Of a DNA stretch of 64,000 nt, positions 34,111 to 49,000 are shown in pieces. Origin of the DNA: Pagrus major (lineage: Eukaryota; Chordata; Actinopteri; Spariformes; Sparidae). The stretch lies in assembly GCF_040436345.1 (NCBI RefSeq), contig NC_133221.1, positions 21,772,665-21,836,664 of the forward strand. Direction: 5' to 3'. The notes below the pieces were generated by a model. It saw only the letters and a list, made by a program, of their open reading frames with translations. It made no database searches and was not told the DNA's origin. Position numbers and translations under genes: made by a program. Within the stretch, counting starts at the first letter, position 1, and each line of letters starts with the position of its first letter.

Positions 34111-36707
34111 AAGCCCCTTGAGCGGAAAACTCAATCAACCTAATCTGACAGTGAAGAGGCAGGAAGCGCACAGACTGCTGTGACACTACAAGTTTTCGTG
34201 TTATCACGTTAGATCCCAAATCATCACATGAAAATATGAGAAAACATAAAATACAAGTTAAAGTTTAAACAAGACGAGTAAACTATGTTTTGAAATTGAA
34301 TATTATATATATTTCACAATAAAAGCATGTAAAGCAGTGAAAGTTACACCATTATTTTAATAAAGAGGTATTGGTAGGTTACTTAGATTATTTTATTAGA
34401 CTATTAGTCTGTTTTGTGGATATAAATAATGTGGTGTGAGAGATATTTACAGTGATTCGGAGAGGCCAGTGCAAAACGATGACGATGTGACACCTGAGTA
34501 CCTCTGCAGGTGGAGCTGCACCTTGGTGAATATGAAGCTTTCCTGCCACCGTTTGGTGATTAAAAGTATTACAGCTCATTACAACGTCAGGTTCATGGAG
34601 ACATGGTAATCTTCTGTATCCATTAAGTCAGTTCTCTTATAAAACTCTGTCACTGAGGACAAGGCCATGCTGAGATCATAATGTGTGTAACAGCATGCAT
34701 GTATGCACTGTCAGTGCAAGTACGACTGAGTTGAGTTATTTTACAAGTGATATAACGCATCCAGTGGTGGAAGGCACACACATCATTTACTTAATAAAAC
34801 TATCAATACAACAGTGAAAATTTACTCTGTTACAGTCATGCATCAAAATTTTACTCTATTACTCTAAACACTATTTAGTTTGTTATGAGCAAGTTTTAAA
34901 AAATCATGTATAATACTATATTATATTATATTATATTATATCATATTATATTATATAAAGTATAATAATATATTAAAATGAGCAAAAACTGTCAGTGTTT
35001 TTGGACATTATTGGATTATTGTTAGGGATCTATTAATGTGTAAGCAGCAGGTTTACAAACTGTTATAAGCACTTTAGTGAATAATAAATCATCATATTTT
35101 AAATGCTGATCTATGTTTTATGTAAAAAATCTTCATCTGTAAAGTAATTACCACTGCCGGATTAAAGTAGTTTGAGAAAACTTATTTCTTGAGTGTATTA
35201 ATAGGCAATTAAGTAAGGAAAGGAACGTAAAATTGGATAAAATGACTCAAGATACTCAAGTCTAATGTTTGTGCCTCAAAGTTGATTACAGTGCTTGAGT
35301 AAATGTAATTAGTTACTTTCCACCGATGCTCACCCATTCATCTCCTAGAGGTAATGTGTTCAACTGGCAGGATTTATATCTGTCAAGTAAGTTGTTCTAT
35401 ATATATACTCATAAAGATTAGAGATTCTTTGTGACCACAACCCCATTTAACACATATTAACCATTAACAGTTGCTTATCAGCAGCATATTGACGTTTTAT
35501 AAGTCATTATAAAGCATTTATGCCTTATTGAAAAGGAAGAAGCATGCACAGAATAAAAAAGGTGATATCTCTGGTTCTGCTGTATAGATTTGTTTTAAAA
35601 CGGTCCTTGAGTCCAACAGTGTTATAGAAGCGCAATGATAGAAGAGTGGACCGCTTTCCAAAACCTGCTGGCTACATTTCCCACAATACATTTAACAACT
35701 GAGTGACATCACTGGAGGATATTTATCAGATTGCACACGGCTTCCTCTGGAGCCACAAAAAGCTTCATAATTTTTTTTTCCCACACATAAAGTACTACTA
35801 CTCCAGGACCTGTAAACACATTTAACATGTAAAATTGGTGGAGCTACCCTTTAACTTCTACACTCCTCCATCACTAAACGAACAAATGTCTGGACACAAA
35901 CTTGTGCAGAAGCTCAGTTTTACAGACGGCCACCAGATGGACCCCTGCAGTGTGTAAACTGTGGGTGTCCAGTGATGCTCCATGTAAAATTAATGCAGGT
36001 GAGCCTCCATGCAAACACGACTGGGCGTGTGTTCAAAAAGCCCATCGCTGACTTAGTCTTTGGCCGCGGGTCTACACCTGACTGACTCCCACCACCTCAG
36101 TTGTGTAACTTTCTCTGCTGGACAGAGTTTTAAGTCGCCTCTTCGTACTGCCCCTTTAACTTCTGAGCCGATTTCCAGAAAGCAACAACCTGTAACAGGC
36201 TCAGCGATCCTCCCCCTGATGGATTATTTAGCAGGCGCTCAGTCCCATGTCGCCATCTGCTATAGGAAGAAAAACACTGCGGGATATTCTCTGAGGCACA
36301 TGATGCACGGCAGCGCATAAACACATTGAATAAAAACTAGTTTACTGGAGCAAAGAAACCTAAACGTGTGCAACAGGTGTTCAGCATCCTGAGAGAGAAG
36401 AAGCGGATTAATGAGCCACACCGTCGCGTAAAAGATAGAAAGCAGGTCAGTCTGTCGCTCAGGTAAAGAATAATGGAGTGAGTTTATTTCAACATGTGAC
36501 AGCAGCAGATTAAAATGCGTCAAAACGGAAACAGATGTTGTTTTTGACCGACTGGAAGATGTGGAGCGATAACTGAGCTGTCCCACTCACTGAACCGGGT
36601 GACTGAGATGATCTGAGGCTTTTGTACAGACAATGCTGACCCGGTCCGAGCGGTGAACCGATCAGATCAGTCAACCACAGGAAGGAGTCGACCAGTGTGC
36701 AGCGGTC
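34111..36707. other. Upstream flank and 5' UTR side of espn
   Basis: It contains a dispersed repeat (34757-35328), a TATAT-type simple repeat (34917-34956), and two CAGATGG E-boxes at 35934-35940 and 36253-36259 (the latter as ccatctg). The last 300 bp before the espn start are less A+T-rich and probably hold the promoter and 5' UTR. No TATA box is clear and the transcription start cannot be placed. Confidence 0.5.
34757..35328. repeat. Dispersed repeat with 'ccagtggtggaa' and 'actttccaccgatg' ends
   Basis: The ends form an imperfect inverted pair (GTGGTGGAA and TTCCACCGA). Just inside the right end is 'cttgagtaaatgtaattagt', shared with the repeat ends at 6630 and 3745. The interior is A+T-rich with a TATAT array (34917-34956). 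It fits a non-autonomous DNA element common in fish. Confidence 0.5.
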
Positions 36708-37007
36708 ATGGTGGTGGAGGGGGACCGGACGCTGCTCGCCGCTAGGCAGGGGGACGTGCCGGCTCTCAAAGTGCAATTAGCGGCGAAGGCGCTCACCAGC
36801 GACGTCAGGGACGTGCTGGGGGCCACACCGGTCCACCACGCAGCCCGGGCAGGGAAACTAACCTGCCTGCGGTTTCTGGTGGAGGAGGCAGGGCTGCCGG
36901 GCAACTGCGTGGCGAACAACGGGGCCAGCCCGGCGCATGACGCAGCAGCCACCGGCAACCTGGCCTGCCTGCAGTGGTTGCTGACCCAGGGTGGATGTCG
37001 ACCGGAG
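36708..37007 (+). CDS. espn: espn exon 1 (start; ankyrin repeats 1-2)
   Basis: The 300-bp coding part starts at ATG (context GGTCATGG) and ends in phase 0 at donor GTGGGT. It encodes [13 protein letters not shown] helices and the words [21 protein letters not shown] and [19 protein letters not shown], matching espin ([38 protein letters not shown]). The start was chosen because espin begins about 10 residues before the AARQG word. Confidence 0.95.
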
Positions 37008-40000
37008 GTGGGTGACTGGAGCTATAGTTGGACACCTTGAAGTGTAGCAGGCAGTAGCCTAATTCTCTGTTTCCTCTGACCTGGCTTCTCAGTAGTGTAG
37101 CCAATCCCCTTCTATACCCAATCCCCCTTCAGCTCTCCAACTGGGATCCAGTTTATCTGGGGTGTGTTTTAAATAGTGTCAGTGTATTTTCATGCCTAAA
37201 ATCTACATGTTTTATGCTCTCTAAGAGCCTCTGAAACAACACGTAGACCACCATGACACACCCATACTAATAAAATCCAACAGGTATTTCTCAAGGCAGG
37301 TGCTGTTTTTCATAGAGGAAACCCAGAGATACATCACATTACAAAAACTTATGCTTTTAAGAGACAAGAGATGCTGTTTTGATGGCATGTTGAAAGGCAG
37401 CCTTTGTTAACACACAACTAAGGAATAGGAAATAAAGAGATCAAATTTAACTCACAAACCTCAGCACATTCAGGCTTTAGACAATGTAAGAGTACCCTTC
37501 AGAACTTCCTGACCTTTGGTTTCAGTTTAAAAACCCACTTTATGCTGCACTGACTCATCAGTTCCCAAGCTAAGGAGGTATGCAAAACTGGATTTGCAAA
37601 TGTAATATCCTTTGTCCAGTCGGCACGTACGGTAACTCAGGAAGGGCACCAACAGAAACAGCATGGTGGCAGTGTAGTTTGATTTGATAGTGGAGATATT
37701 TGGTATAACCCTCTAAATTTTAAACCACCCACAACTGCTTAACCATAATTTAAGATCACCAGACCTTGGATCTGCATCAACTTGTTCTCACTCATAGATA
37801 CCAGCCACCTAAATATGGCAGGTTTTTTTTCCCTCAAGATCCATAACTCATTCCCTGGAGAAAATTTTAAAAATGTCTTGCATTTTTAAAGAAAGTGAGA
37901 AAAAATTCCTGGATTCATCCCTTTATCTGGATCTGCACTAACAGTTAATGGGGTCTATTCTGGTCTGAAGCCCATCTTCCATCCAAGTTTTATGGAAAAT
38001 CCAAAATCAGTTTTAGTTTCCTGCTGACTAACCAACCAGTAGTAGTAACATAAAATAATCCAGGCATCCATTTTCAATACTTGCTTACATTGTGAGGGAT
38101 ATCATGCAGGGTATCCCAGCATGCTTTGGGTGAGAGGCAGGGTACTATCTGGACAGGCTTTACATAGACTGACACAAGCATTCACAAACTGAGAACAACT
38201 TAGAACACGTTGTTGTGACTGTGCAGACTTGAGGAAATCATGCGCAGACACCTTCTCGGTCCAAGGCGACAGTGCTAATGCCTAAGCCACCTTGCTGCTG
38301 CTGACCCATATTATGTCACCTCTTACTTGAAAAGATTTAGACCAGCACAGCACAAACAGAAGCACCAAACCTGAGTCAATCAGGCACTCGATCTAACCTC
38401 GAGTTATCTGTGATTCTAAATTTGAAACACGGTAATAAGAGCTCTATCTTCTATTTACTGTCTCCATTACTTTAGAGAGCTGCCCGACCGACCGCAGAAG
38501 AGTGACAAAGAACGCTGCACGCCACCAGCTAACTAACTGATAAGATACTTGGCTGACATTTAGTAAAACCTATCAATTACCACTTGCACAGTGCAATCTG
38601 CTTGATGGATGGTCAATGCTAGATACCACTTTTCATGATTGTCCTGATTTTATCTGATGGTAATGAGGTTCATTTGTGGCACTCTGCTGCCTCAGACTGC
38701 AGCTTTAGCTTCTTTGTTGATAAGACTCCGGTATTAACACACATCTATGCAGACAAAATATACATTCTGAAATAAAAAATACAATTCTTTTTTATTTTCT
38801 GTGTTAGATATTGATCCAATCCTTTGAAACAAAGGATAAAACGTAACCATAACCTCATGTCTTTTTTGACAGAGTTGCAAATGTTATGATCTGATGACAA
38901 TTTAAAAATGCTCTAACTTAGTAAGCCTTAAATAAGGACAGGACTTTGTGCTTTAACATCTCAGACCTTTTAGTCTGCTTTCTTTCAGACTCAACTTGTT
39001 ATAATGTAGGTTTAAGTGCAAGTCTATGCTGCTTAGAAATGCAGCAAGTTAGAAGCTTAAGATACAGTAAAGGTTCACACGAAGAATGTTGTGTGTTCTC
39101 ACAGACAAGGTATGCATTCACATGAGAGTTAATCAACGACTTATTTCCTTTCTTAAATATGCCTGAATATGCCTGTATATAAACACCAAACATAAACCTT
39201 TATGACCCGTCATGTCACATAGCACAGGGAGTTCTATGATTGATTTACTTTCCCTAAATTTCAACAGTGCCAACCAGTGCCAGGCTTAAATAGGCTGGAA
39301 ATTTGCTGTTCCTACAATAACATATGTATATTTTACAGTTGGTATTGCTATTTTGCAGCATGACATCATTTCGATTATAACCTTTTAATTGTTACATTGA
39401 ATTTCAGAGCCCCACAATTCAGCTCTGTATTTCTCTCGTGTTTGATTGACAGCACAGGGACAGTTCTGGTGCCACCGTTCTCCACCTTTCGTCCCGCTTC
39501 AGTCACCACGAGGTCACTGACTGGCTGCTGAAGAGCGGCGAGGGGGACCCCGGGTCCTCCACCGATACAGGCGCCCTACCTGTTCACTATGCTGCTGCCA
39601 AGGGAGACCTGCCCTCTCTCCGACTGTTACTGGGGCACAGCCCAAAGTAAGAGCAACACGATTTTGTCTCAGTCTGTAAGCTTTCTTTCACTGCGTTCAA
39701 AATCTGAAGTGATTTAATTAGAGATGCACCAATCCACCTGTTTTCAGTTCTGATACCTGAATTTGGAAAATTGCCGATACTGATACAACCTCCACCCCTC
39801 GCAATGTTGGCTTTACATAAATTACAAGCTGCTGTCTGCCTGTTTGTGTTTAAAGATTAAAATGTCTCCAAACTGAGGGCATGTTGAGAGTTGAAATCTG
39901 GATCAGTACGCGGCTTGTTGTCGTCAGTTCAATATCTGATGAGGGAATTGCATCAGAATGGGATCTGATACTGATATTGGATCAGATCGGTCTCAACTCT

Positions 40001-43000
40001 AGATTTCAAATTTGGTAACTTGATGTTTTCTGCAGGGAATGCAAATAGTTTAGAACACAACATACAGTAGGATACAAAGCCAAACTCTCACATCTAATCC
40101 ATCTCATCCACGACTCTCTCACTCTCTCCTCCTTTGACAAAATAAGCTGTAAGGACTGCAGCACAAGTTTGACTTTAAAATAGCCTTTAGACTATAACAA
40201 CTTTGATTTTTGTAGTCTCTAGTCAATCTTTGTAACTGAGACAGAGCGCAGTGGATCCACTGTTTAGATTCAGATTTCAGACTGTTGGCACTTTAGTAGT
40301 CTGACATTGATAAATGATCCAGCAGATTTCAGAAGGTCAACAAGTCATCTCTTATTTCTGTTCAGAGATGCTTACCAAACAAACCAAGAGTAATCAATTT
40401 TGGTCAGTGGACTAGCTTTGGGCTCATACTGGTAGTATTAACCACACCAACTGGCACTGCTGGGAAGCAACCTGAACTTTGCTTTGTTGAAACCTGTGGA
40501 GCAATAGAAATACTTGGTGTTCAAATCCAATTTGGAGAAAAAAACCTCTTAGTGGTTTAACTCTCCCAATACTGCACACTACTGAACCCGCCATGTGCTG
40601 ATTATATAATACATCAAGAATGATTTTCACAATCTTGACAAAACTTTGTATAGCTGCATAAAAGCCATTTTAACAATGAGGTGAAGTGTGTGATATCTGA
40701 TTTAATTATCATTTTCTTTATTGATTGAGGTGCTACATTTTTTGTGGTCTATAAAACATCAGAAAACAGTGAGCACTGCCCATTATGATATCCTAAAGCA
40801 CAAGGAGATTTTATTAAATGTCATTATTAAAATAAAAAAGGAAATTCTCAAATTTGAGAACCTGAACTGTGTGTTTGGCATTTTTGCTTGAAAAATGACT
40901 GAATGATTACTCTATTATCAAAACATTTGCCAGTAACTTTCTGTTGTTTGACTAATCGTTGCTGCTCTGGAAAAAAATGGTTGGGTTTTTGTGTGATTAC
41001 CCCCTGATGAATAAAGCATCATTTCTAATCAATGCTCTTCCCATATGGACCATTACATTACAATGGACATGGGTGAGGTGTTAGAACAACTGAGTTGTCC
41101 TTTCTGGGTAGCACAAACTAACACCACAAACTCTTTTCAATCAGCAACCATGTTGTTTGCACTTAATATCAGTGGGGGAAAAATAAGGAAATTAGACAGC
41201 AATTTAATTGCATGCTTGGCAGCATCATCAACACCTCAGTGTTTAACAGTTATTACGCAACTTTGACTGAAATTACTATAACTGTATCTGCATCCTTCAT
41301 AGTTTATTATTATTATATAATTCACAGAGATTTGTGTCTGACATTGCCAAATGGGTGAGTGGACTAATTATCTGTTTATTAACCAGTTATTTGTGATCTA
41401 TAACCTATGAGTGCCATATTAATGTATATTCTGTAATATAATATGTTATTGAGGTTAATTGTGAGAACTAACCTGTGGTGTAGCCACTGAATTTGAAGAA
41501 TTTGAACTGCACAATCTCTTCACGGAGTAAACATGACAAGAGAAGTTGTTCGTTCTTTGTTATGACACTTTCTTGTGATCGTCTCATTGTGTGTGTTCAC
41601 ATATTTTTATATGGCAACATTGAGCACCACATATGAATGTGTTTAATTGACACATACAGCGAAGGAAGAGGGCTATAGAGGGAAGAGGAAGAAGGCTATT
41701 GTCTCAATAGCATGGTTGATTGACGCCTGAGACAAGTTAACAAATTAGTCATTTATCTTTTAGGGATATTAAAATTAATTTAGTACACAAACAGATCTCT
41801 CTGGGCAACGTTAAGTAGGCATGAATATTGGCCTTGTTTGGTTTGTTTTTCAGTTTAGAATTATTGGTAGCGTCACCAGTCGGGTAATAAAAGAATAAAA
41901 GAGGGAAATATGGAGATAACCATTGAGCTGATCCATGTTCTTTGTGCTGGTGTCTACTTAAGCTATCAACAATGCTTACTTACTGCTGCCATAAAGACAT
42001 AGAAATGTAATGCCTTTACGACTTAGTCTTTAGGCTAAACAGCCTTATCTGACTTTGATGACCTCAGCAGGATGAGCAGCTTGTCTAGGAACTAACCCCG
42101 TGCTCTGCACCTCCAATATTGTCCGGTTGCACCCCAGACAGGTGCATAGCTGCTGAAAATTTAATGAGTCTCAGGGACATGGTAGCTCCCTGATAGCCGG
42201 GCCCCATTCACTCTTCTCCACCACCACTCCCACCGTTGCTGTTTACCACCATCTCCACGGCGACACGCGGTTGCACCAACCAGCGATAAGATAATGAGGA
42301 AAACAAATCCGTTTGAATAGACGGGCTGCTTTCTAGTCACTGGCCTCAGGCATTGTTTGGAAAGGTACTTTGCAGAACAGAGATAGCATTCTTTTTTCAG
42401 GGTTTATTACGAGCTGCACGTTTGTATCAGCGAGTTTTAACTGGCCGGTTCAGAGTTTGTTCTGCCTGAAAAATCACAAAGACAACATGATCCCCTCTGT
42501 TACATCACCACTTTACTAAGTGGCAGCCTACTGATGGTACAACATAATGAGACCGTTGCAGCACAGAGGCAGTAGTACACACCCTAACAGGTAGTAAACA
42601 GTAAACAAGCAGCCTCAACCACATATGAAGTCTTTTGTTGCATTTCCTGTTTGCAGCATTACATTAAACCAATGGTTTTAACTCAACCTGTGTTAACCCT
42701 AACACAGCCGGAAGACACTGAAAAACTTCGGGACAAGACCTCACATTACTACCAACACTTGGTCCGATTATGGTATAGTGATTATATTTGGATAAAAGTA
42801 TTGAATAAGTGACACATAATGTGACACTGAAGACAAATACTCAGGGGGAAAATAATCAGCAATCACAGTGTTTTGTGTTACAATTGGCAAAGCACAGATG
42901 CAGCTTTGTAACCCGATATTTAGTGTTCATTAGATTTATAAGCGACATCTGAATTGGTCGCTCGTTCGGCTGTCCATCACAGAGAGCCACAGCCAACAAG

Positions 43001-46000
43001 CTCATGTGCTGTGTCCCTGCTGATAACCTCGGTACACAAAAGAGTGAATGAATGAGACAGAGAGACAGCTAGAGAAACACACAGAGACAGAGGCTACAGA
43101 CAGGTTATGCAAGCAATTAGTACAGATTAAGATCTTTGGCCAAACCATAATTCCAAATGCAGTTGAGAAGGGTAGACCTCTGCATGAGGATATCCTACAC
43201 AGTTAATCTTCGGTTGGAAAAGCACAAGATGGACACACCAGTTTCCTTACATTTCTTTATACTTTTATCACTTAGCTTGTTTACAAAACTAGTTGCTGTT
43301 ACAGCAATATGTACTATGTAACTCAAATGGTTCATACAGACCAGCATAAAATGAATTTATACTGACATTCATGTCCTCGCTCTCAAAGAAAAGATCTTTC
43401 TCCAAAATGAGGCATCCTGTATCCAAGTATCTGGTGTAGCTGCAAGGCAAAGCTTCAATGCGAGCCCAGATAAGAATAGACAGAATAGTAAGGACTGAAT
43501 ATTTATAAAGACGATGATATACAGTGATAAAGCTAAAACACTAGGAGTATCTGTGTATGAGTACCTTCTGTGCTTCTTCCCTGAAGGCCATTTGTGTTGT
43601 TACGGTTAGAAGAAATTTTGTATGAACCTCTAAACTCAGTCATCTGCTTATTATGTGTGGATGTAGCAGCTCACAAAGATGTTCAGTTATGGTCTTTCAA
43701 GCTTTGAGTTGTTGAGTTGTTAGTTCTTAAGTTAGGTGGCGTTCAGCATTAAGTTTAGATGTGGAGAGTAAGGGGTAAATAGGTGACTAGAGTTTTACAC
43801 TCAGCCAATGGCTGAGCTGCACTTATTTTCTTGAGTACTAATCTTCTTAATAACTTTCTGGTACAAGTTGGATAAAAGCCCCTTTCTTTTCTCTTTTATG
43901 ACGAGAGGTTTAAACTGAGAAAATGCAACCTAGCGTGCCATTTTGAGATGCTTCTGGGCCCCAGAGTATTACAGCTGTACACTGTGAGAGTCTTGATAAC
44001 AAGTGAAAACCTTTGACGTGCAATTCTTAAAGTGAAGGATTACCTGCTCCTCACTAGACAACCTGGCATAATGCATGGGTGTGAGGTTAAGGCTGTTTAT
44101 CTAGTTTATAGTAGTCTATCTATAGCTTCTAGTAGTCTATGTATAGCTGCAGTGGGAAATATATCCTAACCTTCTTAAGTTTTATACTCATGTAGTACCG
44201 CGTCAAATGTCCCTGAAGATATAGATAACAACTGTGTGTTATTTCATTAGTACATTTCCATCGTCTAATACGCAAAATCTTTCAAAATGTCACACACAAG
44301 ACACTTAAGTGCACACCTTCACAACATTCTTCATTATTTAGACAGGAAAAGCCACCGAGAAGCTAACGAGCCTTTATCAGGCAAGAAGACCATTAGTGTG
44401 ACATCAATTACTTTGCTAGTAATGAAGATAACCTGGGTCTTTGTTACCGTGTACATGGGGGAAGGGAGGGCGCAGTGTACGGACAATTACTGAGATAAAT
44501 TACTCATCGAAGCTGAACTGGAAATATATCAAATGTCTGCTACGTCAAGTGTGTTTTTTTTTCTCCTGTGAGTGACAAAGCGACTGACGAGCTAGCGCCC
44601 CTTGTGCCACTTGCTAGCTGTGTTGTCACACAAGGCTAACCTCTTTCTTACCTCTTTGAAATCTACACCTGTTCTCCAAAAGCACTCCTTTAGTCGTGTG
44701 TTCAAGCCTCTTCATGTTGAAGAGTTGTGACAAAGGCAGTGCGTGCTTTGTTAGAATAATACCCTTACCTTACCTTACCTTACCTTACCTTACCTCGGAC
44801 ACACTCAACTCTGTAACTCTCACGAAGTTTGTGGTTAGGATTACTGACAAATGTAAGCTTCTCTCCTACACAGACCCCTGTGAGCAGGTGAACTTCAGCC
44901 CACTTTGGTTACATTCATGAATTATTAACCCGTCTGCCCACTTCCTGATGACAGAACAGACAGATTACTTCCCCCTTTTATTCTGAAATATTTAAGATGT
45001 GCTTGTTTTTTACTTGGAGCCTTTCCCTCGATCCCCCAACTTCCATGTTTATTCTCGCATTTTTCCTGTGTGTCTAAACAAAGGTAAATGTTAGACTAAA
45101 TATCTCTGGTATGCCTACAATTTCCTCAAAGGATGTTATTCTAAGAATGTGTATCTCTTTTCTGGTTCAGTGTAGGACCTGACTGATCATAAGTAGCTAC
45201 AGCTTGCGATTGTTGTTTAAATACAGGGTCTTGAGTCACCACAGTGTTGGCCCTGAGCCACGTCCTTTTGAGGGAAAGTTTGGCAGGGTCATGTTTGTGT
45301 CTACAAGATCCACACGTCCACTTAAGCCCAGCCTCTCATTTCCTTCATCTTCTCATCTCCTCTTCACCTACTGGTCCTGGCCACCGACGCAGCCCTGCGT
45401 TAAGCACAAAGCAAGTCGGGCAAAGCCAGTGCAGTGATAATCTTCTTAAGAGACTCGTTGTTCATTTGTCAGGGTCCAAATAAAGCACAACCTTATGGGA
45501 TTTAGTGGGGAAGCACTCGTTCATTCCCTGGCATCCCACTGTGACTAAGAAGATCTGGGACGAGGAGGAATATAGGTATTGGATGAGCTTCTGCATAGGA
45601 GGCGGGGTTTAGGGCCTTTGGAAATGAAGGGGAGCGGGATTTGGCTCAGCGTCACTGCTGTCTGCTCTCAAAATAGCCGTGTGTTGACATTGACAGCGTT
45701 TCCTGTCACACTTACCTTTTGCCTTCAGACTACATCATGCATGCAAGACAAATTTAAAAACTCAAAACATTTAACTGAGAATTTTTAAAGTATAAATAAT
45801 GATCTGATTGCAGCCTGAAGGGTACATAATTGTATGTAACGTTTTTTCCAAGAAATCTGTTCAGCAGATAATGAAGAACCAGTTTTATGTTAAAAATACA
45901 GTCACCGTCTTCAATTAAAATTAAGGTTATAGTCTTAATTTTGACTGAAACTTTGGGGTAAAAAACAAAAACAAAAGCATCTGCTCCATGAAATCAATTT

Positions 46001-49000
46001 TACTTCCCTAAACCTCCAATATTATTAAATCCTCATGTTTCACATGCATTCTGAGTGGCTCGCTGACAAAAGACCAACTAGGGACTGCTAAAGCGATCTG
46101 GTTACACGGGGCGGATTGTGAGCTGCTGCTACCCAGTACATCTCTTGGTAGCTTGGTACTATGTTTCCTCAATGTTTTTATTAAATGGTGCATTGCATCT
46201 AATTACAAGACTGGCAAGTAATTCCTGCTGGATTTCAGTAGCTACTCCTTACAGCACATTCACATCCACACTGTGAAGGTTGGACAGAGGACGTACATTC
46301 ATGTTACCTCCCACAGTCTGTGTTATAACCAGTTCAGCCCACAGACTACCTTCGTTGGAGAGTTTGACTGCTGGCTGTGATTAACCGGCTGCTTTCACTT
46401 CAACATGTTCAGTTCCACTCGGCCACCAAAGTAATGAGATTGCAACACATAAATCACACGCTGGATTTGCCAATAGATCTGTAAACTCTTTCATCACCCT
46501 GTCGACTGGAAAGATTTTCCAGTCTAGGTCTCACTGTGGAAAAATTGCAAGAGCCGAATCCCGAGAAAGAATTTAATATTTTCTGTTTAAGGAATTAAAT
46601 GGGCAAACATTTAACAGAAAGCACAAACTGTAATTATAGATTATGTGACATAAGTTAGTAATTTGATTGTTTCCAGGCACAACAACAGAGGCAGAATGGT
46701 GTTTTGTTTCTTGACAGGGTCTGTGTAATGGTTTTGCATTCAATTCAAATGTTGTGCAAATGTCATTTGAAACCCAACCTCTTCTCTTTCGTTTAGAAAG
46801 CCAAAAAAAGACTCCTGCAAATAAGTGACATACTGTATGCATAAAAATATTTTATTCACAGGTTTCCACGTAGTCATTTGCTTCTGCATTAAAAGCCTTT
46901 TGAGATTCAGACAGCTGTGGGTGTGGACAGGAAACTAGGTCAGTAACATTTGTACATTGATACTATAAAACTGAATCTATCACAAAAGAGTGAGTTGCAT
47001 GTAAATCCACAACAGATTTTCTTCGGTGCAGATTATATTGATGCAAACTCGTAGGTCAGTCAACGATTTACTCTTCTTTCATTTCTGCCCAAACATGCAG
47101 GTTTCAGTGGTGAGGGAAGAAAAGACTGAGACATACAACCTCCTTTATAGAAATTATTTACCTCACTGTTTAATCTTCCTACAGTGTTGTCAACTCCCAA
47201 ACTAAGAATGGTGCCACGCCGCTCTACCTGGCCTGCCAGGAGGGTCATCTGGAGGTCGTCCAATACCTGGCCAAGGATTGTGGGGCGGATCCGAGCATCA
47301 GAGCCAATGACGGGATGACGCCTCTGCATGCTGCTGCCCAGATGGGCCACAACACAGTCATCGTCTGGCTAGTATGTTGGAATGTCAAACTATAGATCAA
47401 ATCTCTGAAACAAATACAGAATACACTGATTTACTCCCAGATTCACATCTCATCCTTAATGTTGTTTTGTCTTTTAACTAAATCTGATGAGATGTAAATA
47501 ATGAACTCACAAAATGTTGATCAGGCAAATTAATATTGATAATTTATTTGTTTTGATTATTGATTAATATTCTGAGTTTTAGCTCTACTACGTCTTCGTT
47601 TACACCAGAAGAAGCCTGTTGTATCATGATTTAACTCTATTGTCTAAAATCTAAATGTTTATAAGGAATTGTTCAGAAAGCATATATTTAAAGTTTAACT
47701 TGCTACCTTTACTACTTTGTTGCTGTTGAAGCAGATGGCTGTAACCTGTGTTGTTTTCCTCTGTCCTTTTAGATGAGTTTCACAGAGATCAGCCTGACAG
47801 ACAGGGATAGTGACGGGGCCACGGCCATGCACTTTGCAGCCAGTCGGGGCCACGCAAAGGTGCTCAGCTGGCTGCTGCTGCACGGCGGAGAGATTGTCAC
47901 CGACAACTGGGGAGGGACCCCACTTCACGACGCTGCAGAGAACGGCGAACTGGAGGTGTGTGTTTGTGTCTTATTTTTACCTCTACCAAGGATAATTTCA
48001 CCTGTGTTTGTTTGTTGGTTGATTAATTAGTTGGTTTGTGAGCAGGATTTCACAAAACTACTGAACGGATTTCCAGTAAACTTGGATGGAGGATGAGTCT
48101 TGGTCCAGAATAGACCCCATTGACTTCGGATCCGGATAAAGGAACGGATCCAGGAATTGTTTCTCACTTTGTTTAACACTGTGAGATAGAGAGATTGATA
48201 TTGAGATTAAAATAAAGGGGACTGTTGGGCGGAGGTATGCACTCTACTGAGTGCCATTCTAGTCTGTTAATGTAGTGCTCAGAGTCAGGCAGGAATCAGC
48301 AGTGAAATATAGTAGAGGTAAATTAAGCTCTTCCTTTTGGCATTTTATTACTACAGACAGCGAAACAAGCAGCATTTAAGTCACCAAGAGGTGATTACAT
48401 TATCTGTGTCCATCAATATATTAAACACAGTTTTGGTCAAACTAATCTTATCACATAAAGAGCTTATCTCTCTCTGGTATTGGTATTAGTTTGCTAATTA
48501 TCTCTCAAAGGCCGAATAATACAGTTGAAATATAACATGGTGGCATGTTAATATTGGAATGCGAAAAGACATTTGAATTCCTTGTGCAGGATGTTGGCAA
48601 TACAAACAATAGCAGAGATGATGAAAGCCTAAAAACTGCAGCGTTACGTAAATTATATTCATGGAAGTTGTCTAAGAGCACAATGATTCCTGGTACTCAC
48701 ATATCTACACTGAGTTTCACACTTCACCATCTGTTTTGAATGAACAGCCTCTATAGCGTATGGTTCTATCACCACTCACCCACTACTTTGACTAACAATG
48801 AGTCTGGTCAGTCAGCTGTTTCAGCTCACACTCGATGTATTAAATATAGAGAAAATGACCTTTTTTGTCTGATATTCGCAATGCATAAGAAAGGTTTAAA
48901 ATTGAACTCAAAGTCACATTGACCCAAATCCTGACTTACGGGGTACTGGACCAGGTTTTGAGCTGGAGGGAACAATATTAAAAAGCCAACTGAAACACGA

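Larger units (their letters stand above)
37008..39452 (+). other. espn intron 1 with two old repeats
   Basis: A 2.4-kb intron carrying dispersed repeat family X copy b (37760-38045) and a worn fish LINE-type repeat (38050-38315), both listed separately. No other feature seen. Confidence 0.8.
39647..47184 (+). other. espn intron 2 (7.5 kb)
   Basis: No exon is recognised in it. It contains a dispersed repeat at 39722-40003, an (ACCTT)n array at 44761-44795 and a candidate noncoding block at about 42100-42320. Open frames (for example 41045-41266, 45204-45437) match nothing. Confidence 0.7.

Noticed and set aside
47773-47775. ATG at the start of espn exon 4 as an alternative translation start
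   Set aside because: It follows directly after a splice acceptor and lies in the middle of the ankyrin array; no promoter features upstream.
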